DNA of 64,000 nt from Scleromitrula shiraiana. Its lineage: Eukaryota; Ascomycota; Leotiomycetes; Helotiales; Sclerotiniaceae. Position numbers and translations under genes: made by a program. Below, piece after piece: positions 59,150 to 64,000 of the stretch. The stretch's first letter is position 1, and each line of letters starts with the position of its first letter. The stretch is taken from the NCBI GenBank assembly GCA_028455995.1, contig JABELC010000014.1:868001-932000 (forward strand), read 5' to 3'. Under the pieces are notes generated by a model. It saw only the letters and a program-made list of their open reading frames with translations. It was not told the DNA's origin and did not search any database.

Positions 59150-62100
59150 ATGGCAGCTGTTGAAGCCACCACGAAGGCTTTGGAGAATGCCACCATCTCC
59201 AAAACTAAGGAGTTGAAAGGCGTAAATACCCCTCCATCCTCAAATTTGGTGGGTGGTCTTTGCTAATGATAACTTTGTTGTAGACCGAGAAAAGAGACAC
59301 ACTCATTTCAATCGAAAAGAAATACCAAGCACAATGGGAGAAAGATGGTGTTTTCCAACCCGATGCCCCTTCAACCTCCGAAGTACCCCTCAATTCTATA
59401 TCCGCCGCCGAATTGCGCGAACAGCACCCAAAGTTCTTCGGTACAATGGCATATCCATACATGAACGGTACTTTACATGCTGGGCACAGTTTCACCGTCA
59501 GTAAGGTGGAATTTACCGCCGGTTTTGCACGCATGCAGGGAAAGAGGACTTTGTTCCCTATGGGTTTCCATTTGACTGGTCTACCTATCAAAGCATGTGC
59601 GGATAAGCTTGTGAATGAAGTTAAGCTTTTTGGCAAGAACTTTGAGAATTACAAGGAGGAGGATGTTTTGGACGAGAAGACAACTACGCCCACGCCAAGC
59701 ACGCACCACGAAGATGTAACGAAATTCACGGCGAAGAAAGGAAAGGCCGCGGCAAAGGTGGTTAAGATGAAATACCAGTTCCAAATCATGAAAGCCTTGG
59801 GTATTCCAACCGAAAAGATTCATGAATTCGCGGACCCCCATCACTGGGGAGCTTATTTCTCGCCGCTTTGCAGACAAGACTTGACGAATTTCGGTGCCCG
59901 TATCGATTGGAGAAGATCGTTCGTTACTACTGATGCCAATCCATACTACGACGCATTTGTTAGATGGCAGATGAATCGTCTCAAGGAACTCAAGAAGATT
60001 AAGTTCGGAAAACGTTACACAATTTATTCTGCAAAGGATGGACAACCTTGTATGGATCACGATCGAAGTGATGGAGAGGGAGTTGGACCCCAAGATTACG
60101 TGGCCTTGAAATTAAAGGTTAAGGAATGGGCACCGGAAGCAGAGGCTGCTATTAAGGGTAAGGTACCAGAGGATGCTGATATCTTTTTTGTCCCTGCTAC
60201 TCTTCGACCAGAAACTATGTATGGACAGACATGTTGTTTCGTTGGACCTAAGATTACATATGGTGTTTTCAAAGTTACGGAGAAATCTTACTTCGTAATC
60301 ACTGATCGAGCAGCAAAGAACATGTCATATCAAGACATTTTCTCTCAAAACGGTGTATCTGAAAAGGTAGCAGAGATCATTGGCTCGGCCTGTGTTGGTA
60401 CATTGGTTGAAGCTCCTCTTTCGATACACAAGGAGGTCAGAATTCTTCCCATGGAAACGGTACTTGCTACAAAGGGTACTGGTGTTGTTACATGTGTGCC
60501 ATCAGACAGTCCAGATGATTACGCAACCGTTATGGATCTTACCAAGAAGGCAGATTATTATGGCATCAAGAAAGAGTGGGTTGATATTGAAATCCTTCCA
60601 CTCATTCAAACTCCGTCATATGGTAACCTCACTGCGAAATTCTTGGTCGAGAAGCTTAAGATCGCATCACCAAAGGATAAGCAAAAGTTGGAAGAAGCAA
60701 AAGAGCTTGCTTACAAGGAGGGTTATTATCAAGGTATCATGACATATGGAGAGTTCACGGGAGAGAAGGTGGAGGCTGCCAAACCTAAGGTTAGGCAACA
60801 ACTTATTGATGCTGGTAGTGGATTTGCATACTCGGAACCAGAAAGAAAGGTCACCAGTCGATCTGGAGATGATTGTTGCGTTGCATTGATGGATCAATGG
60901 TATCTCGATTACGGAGAGGATTCATGGAAGAAGACTGCTCTCGAGTATGTCGATACTAAATTCAACACATACTCAACCGAGACAAAGAATGGTTTCGAAG
61001 GTGTTCTCAACTGGCTCAATCAATGGGCTTGCGCCAGAACATACGGTCTTGGTTCAAAACTTCCTTGGGATCCTCAATTCTTGGTTGAGAGTTTGAGTGA
61101 CAGTACCATTTATATGGCATATTACACAATCTCACACTTCCTTCACAAGGACATCTTTGGTAAGAATCCAGGCCTTGCAGGAATTAAGGCAGAACAAATG
61201 ACGGATGAGATTTGGGACTACGTCTTCGCACGCCGAGAGCTCAGTGATGATATCTTGGCTGATAGCAAGATTCCTAAGGAGACTCTTGCATCGATGCGAA
61301 GAGAATTCGAATATTGGTATCCTCTTGATCTTCGAGTTTCTGGAAAGGATCTTATTCCTAACCATCTTACTTTCTTCCTTTATATCCACATTGCTATCTT
61401 CCCACCTGAGTACTGGCCAAAGGGTGTTCGTGCCAATGGTCATTTGCTCTTGAACGGAGAGAAGATGAGTAAGTCGACTGGTAACTTCATGACTTTACAT
61501 GATATGATTGACAAATATGGTGCTGATGCCAGTCGTATTGCATTGGCTGATGCAGGAGACGGAGTTGCCGACGCCAACTTCGAGGAAGATGTTGCTGACA
61601 ACAACGTCCTTCGATTATTCACTCTCAGAGAATGGTGTGAGGATATGGTCAAAGAGCAAGATAAACTTCGAACTGGTGAAAAGAACGATTTCCTCGATGC
61701 TCTTTTCGAGAACGAAATGAATGCAATCGTTCACGAATGTTACAAACACTACGAGGCAACCGATTACAAACTTGCGCTCAAATCCGCCCTGTACGATTTC
61801 ACAGGTGCTCGTGACTTCTACCGTGAAGCCAGTCTCGCGGCCGGAGTTAAGATGCACAAGGATCTCATCTTCCAATATATCGAACTTCAAGCTCTCCTCC
61901 TCACAGTCATCGCTCCCCATTGGTCCGAATACATCTGGCTTGAGGTCCTTCACAAGCCTAGCACCATTCAAAATGCTTTATACCCCGTTGTTCCTGCTCC
62001 AATTGCTTCCTTAACAGCAGCCCGTGACTATGTTCGCTCTACATCATCAAACATCACATCTGCCGAAGCGGCGCAACAAAAGAAGAAAGCAAAGGGTAAA

Positions 62101-62586
62101 GATATCGGATACGATCTTAAGAAACCTAAGAAGCTTACCATTTTCTCGGCTGCTAATTTCCCAGCCTGGCAACAAAAATACATTGATCTCGTTCGAGAAT
62201 CATGGGATCCAGCGACCAAAAAGACAAATGATAAGGATCTGAATGCTAAGATCGCAAAATTGGGAGAGATGAAGAAAGCTATGCCATTTGTACAAGCTCT
62301 CAAGAAGAGATTAACAGGAGGTGAAAGCCCAGAAGCAGTCTTTGAGAGAAAATTAGCATTTGATGAAAAATCCACTTTGAAGAACATGGTACCGGGATTA
62401 AAGAAAGCTGCCGGTTTGACCGTCATCGAAGTGGTGGTTGTAAGCGGAGAGGAAGGAGGTAAGATCGGGACCGTGGTTGCGGTTGAGGAGGGTGCGGAGG
62501 ATAAAGAGTTTGGTGCTTTGCCTCCAATGGCGGACACGGCGGTTCCGGGGGTTCCAACGTTCTTGTTTGAGAATGTTGTGGTTTAG
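59150..62586 (+). CDS. Cytosolic leucyl-tRNA synthetase
   Basis: Exons 59150-59221 and 59284-62586 (intron 62 nt, branch CTAAT, acceptor TGTAG) give 1124 residues, as usual for the archaeal/eukaryotic cytosolic type (about 1090-1180). HIGH box: MNGTLHAGHSF with HAGH at residues 89-92. The connective polypeptide 1 editing domain includes TLRPETMYGQTCCFVGP and GTGVVTCVPSDSPDD, the Thr-rich and Asp sites that hydrolyse mischarged tRNA. KMSKS box: GEKMSKSTGNF with Lys751. A C-terminal tRNA-binding extension ends FLFENVVV. The enzyme charges tRNA-Leu in the cytosol (yeast CDC60). No targeting sequence precedes the start, so a separate mitochondrial enzyme must exist elsewhere. Codon use is biased to favoured codons, fitting high expression. 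Confidence 0.97.
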
Positions 62587-63810
62587 ATTCTGGATTTGTG
62601 TGGGTCGAGCGATGGAGGAATGTGCTGCGGAATGTGGATGTGGATGTAGATGTGGATTTGAATCGACAAATTTACGAGTATCTTCGCTGGAGAAGGAAAA
62701 GCTAAAATAAAAGTAAGAGAAATTTTCTTGTTTGGTAGAGATAGAAGAATTGTAGTTAGAGATCAGAAAAGATTATAAACTACGTTATGATATGATATGA
62801 TATGAAATAAAAGAATTTCATAGAATAAATTGTTCGCGATAGATGAATGTATGTTTATATGAATGAGTGAGGACAATGGATCAATAAATACCGAAAAATC
62901 AACAACGACGTGTTTGGGGAATTTGGAACTTGATGTGCTCGTGATGACTTGGGTGCTCGATTCAGATGACCCAAAGTAGTTTTATACCCAATGGTATGTA
63001 GAAAGTAATTAATACCCATCTGCGTCTAGATTGACACCTCCTAAACCAAAATCGAGAGATGGCGAGAGGAAGGCGAGCTAATAAATAAATACATTTTCCA
63101 ATGTCTATCCATAATTTGAATATTCAAATATCTCTTGATTATATATATATATGCATTTTCAATATTTATTTGAAAGATAGAGATTTTCATCTACTGTAGA
63201 AAATTGTGGTGGCTATCTGTTTGAAATATATATATATATATATGTATATTAGAAATTCCCTGGATATGGTAATCGAATAAACAGATGAGTGATGAATGGG
63301 TGGAATATCTAGAGTCCAATGAGTGCAGTAAATCAACATATTTATTAGAGAAGGAAGAGAACAATTAAATTAAAAAGTAGTAGATTATTCTATACATATT
63401 TGACTTTTATTTCCAATTTACTTACCTATAGAACTCCCTACATACATACATATATACATACATATACTTGACCACAGAGTAACTACCTCCATATACAATC
63501 CATCTCCCTGACCCATTTGAATCCAAACCACAAACCAGAAACAACAGTACCTCTCAATATCAAATATTTCATCTGCTCATTAACACGCAAACAAATTATC
63601 TGAATTCTCAATCACGTTGTCATGGGACCGAAAACAATATGTAAATACGTCAATATGGAAATCTAAAAATAGATATCGGAATGCGGATGGCGTTTCCAAA
63701 CTGTTCTCGGAAAAGCCGAAGCGATGCGGAGCGAGCGTTGGTGTGCCGAACGATGTGATGTGATGTGATGTGTATGTATGTTGCCGCGAACGTCAGATAT
63801 ATTCCCGGAT
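62587..63810. other. Spacer downstream of LeuRS
   Basis: No gene. It contains a TATGA pentamer tract (about 62786-62806), AT-rich dispersed-repeat pieces with ATTCAAATATCTC (63120), ATATAT runs, ACATACAT units (63440-63470) and a GATGT pentamer tract (63751-63772). Confidence 0.65.
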
Positions 63811-63985
63811 CCATATCATGTGATATATTAGCGGTTTCCTGTAGGATGAATGTGCATTCGGAAAGAGAGGATATTGGTATTGGATTGAAGTATTGATTCC
63901 ATATCATGTATTAGCGGTTTTATGTAGGGTGAATGTGCATTCGGAAAGAGGGGATATTGGTATTGGATTGAAGGATTGATTCTCA
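63811..63985 (+). repeat. Two-copy 83-bp tandem duplication
   Basis: CCATATCATG...TTAGCGGTTT, GTAGG.TGAATGTGCATTCGG, AAAGAG.GGATATTGGTATTG and GATTGAAG.ATTGATTC occur at 63811-63900 and again at 63899-63983 with about 83-88 bp offset. The first copy has five extra bases (TGATA) after the first block. No gene. Confidence 0.9.
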
Positions 63986-64000
63986 TGCATTGGGTGGGAG

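Noticed and set aside
59205..59636. 143-residue minus-strand ORF over the LeuRS 5' end
   Set aside because: Shadow of the leucyl-tRNA synthetase coding strand.
63650..63907. 85-residue minus-strand ORF at the window end
   Set aside because: Lies over the GATGT microsatellite and the 83-bp duplication; no domain.

Overview
The window is nuclear DNA of a filamentous ascomycete. Short GT-AG introns of about 47-80 bp, a fused bifunctional tryptophan synthase, a Zn2Cys6 regulator, 2EXR and STAND-type N-terminal domains and a block of DNA stripped to near-pure A/T (repeat-induced point mutation, RIP) all fit. Gene content and style suggest Leotiomycetes, perhaps Sclerotiniaceae, but that placement is inference. 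I see no bacterial features and no convincing tRNA or rRNA gene.

Layout. 1-5.2 kb: an Rxt3-like histone-deacetylase-complex subunit behind microsatellites. 5.5-20.5 kb: gene-free DNA with a 13 kb AT-rich island that reads as three nested elements: a short inverted-repeat element flanked by TA (6236-19273), an LTR element inserted in it with 160-bp LTRs and duplicated site ATTTA (6676-18732), and a Ty1/copia element inserted in that with 166-bp LTRs and duplicated site ATAAT (9600-15025, minus strand, RT remnant readable). A direct repeat of about 0.4 kb lies on both sides of the island, the right copy more T/A-shifted, next to 27 perfect copies of a 10-mer.

20.5-27 kb: housekeeping genes: an AMA1/Cdc20-type APC/C activator, Rab geranylgeranyltransferase alpha (BET4) and ribosomal protein eS8. 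27-38.6 kb: an accessory patch holding two related tiny Cys-rich ORFs in a degenerate duplicated segment, an unusual fusion of a fungal STAND-type N-terminal domain to a G-protein alpha domain, decayed copies of an NCS1 purine/cytosine permease and a SAM methyltransferase, and a 2EXR gene. A degenerate AT-rich dispersed repeat recurs in its spacers.

38.7-48 kb: an amino-acid permease with an apparent 1-nt N-terminal frameshift, divergent from an aldo/keto reductase-RidA fusion; then SDHAF4 head-to-head with tryptophan synthase. 51-53 kb: a Zn2Cys6 transcription factor whose first intron appears to be GC-AG. 55-62.6 kb: dense conserved genes: DPH3, frataxin head-to-head with AP-3 sigma, and an unidentified small membrane protein head-to-head with cytosolic leucyl-tRNA synthetase. 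The rest is intergenic DNA rich in pentanucleotide microsatellites, ending in an 83-bp tandem duplication.

The most unusual candidate is the 676-residue STAND-N/G-alpha fusion at 31383-33546. Its G1 lysine and switch-I Arg/Thr are kept, but the catalytic Gln of DVGGQ is Trp, which suggests a signalling or incompatibility-type switch rather than a classical receptor-coupled G protein. Splice models come from reading frames and consensus signals only; no searches were run.
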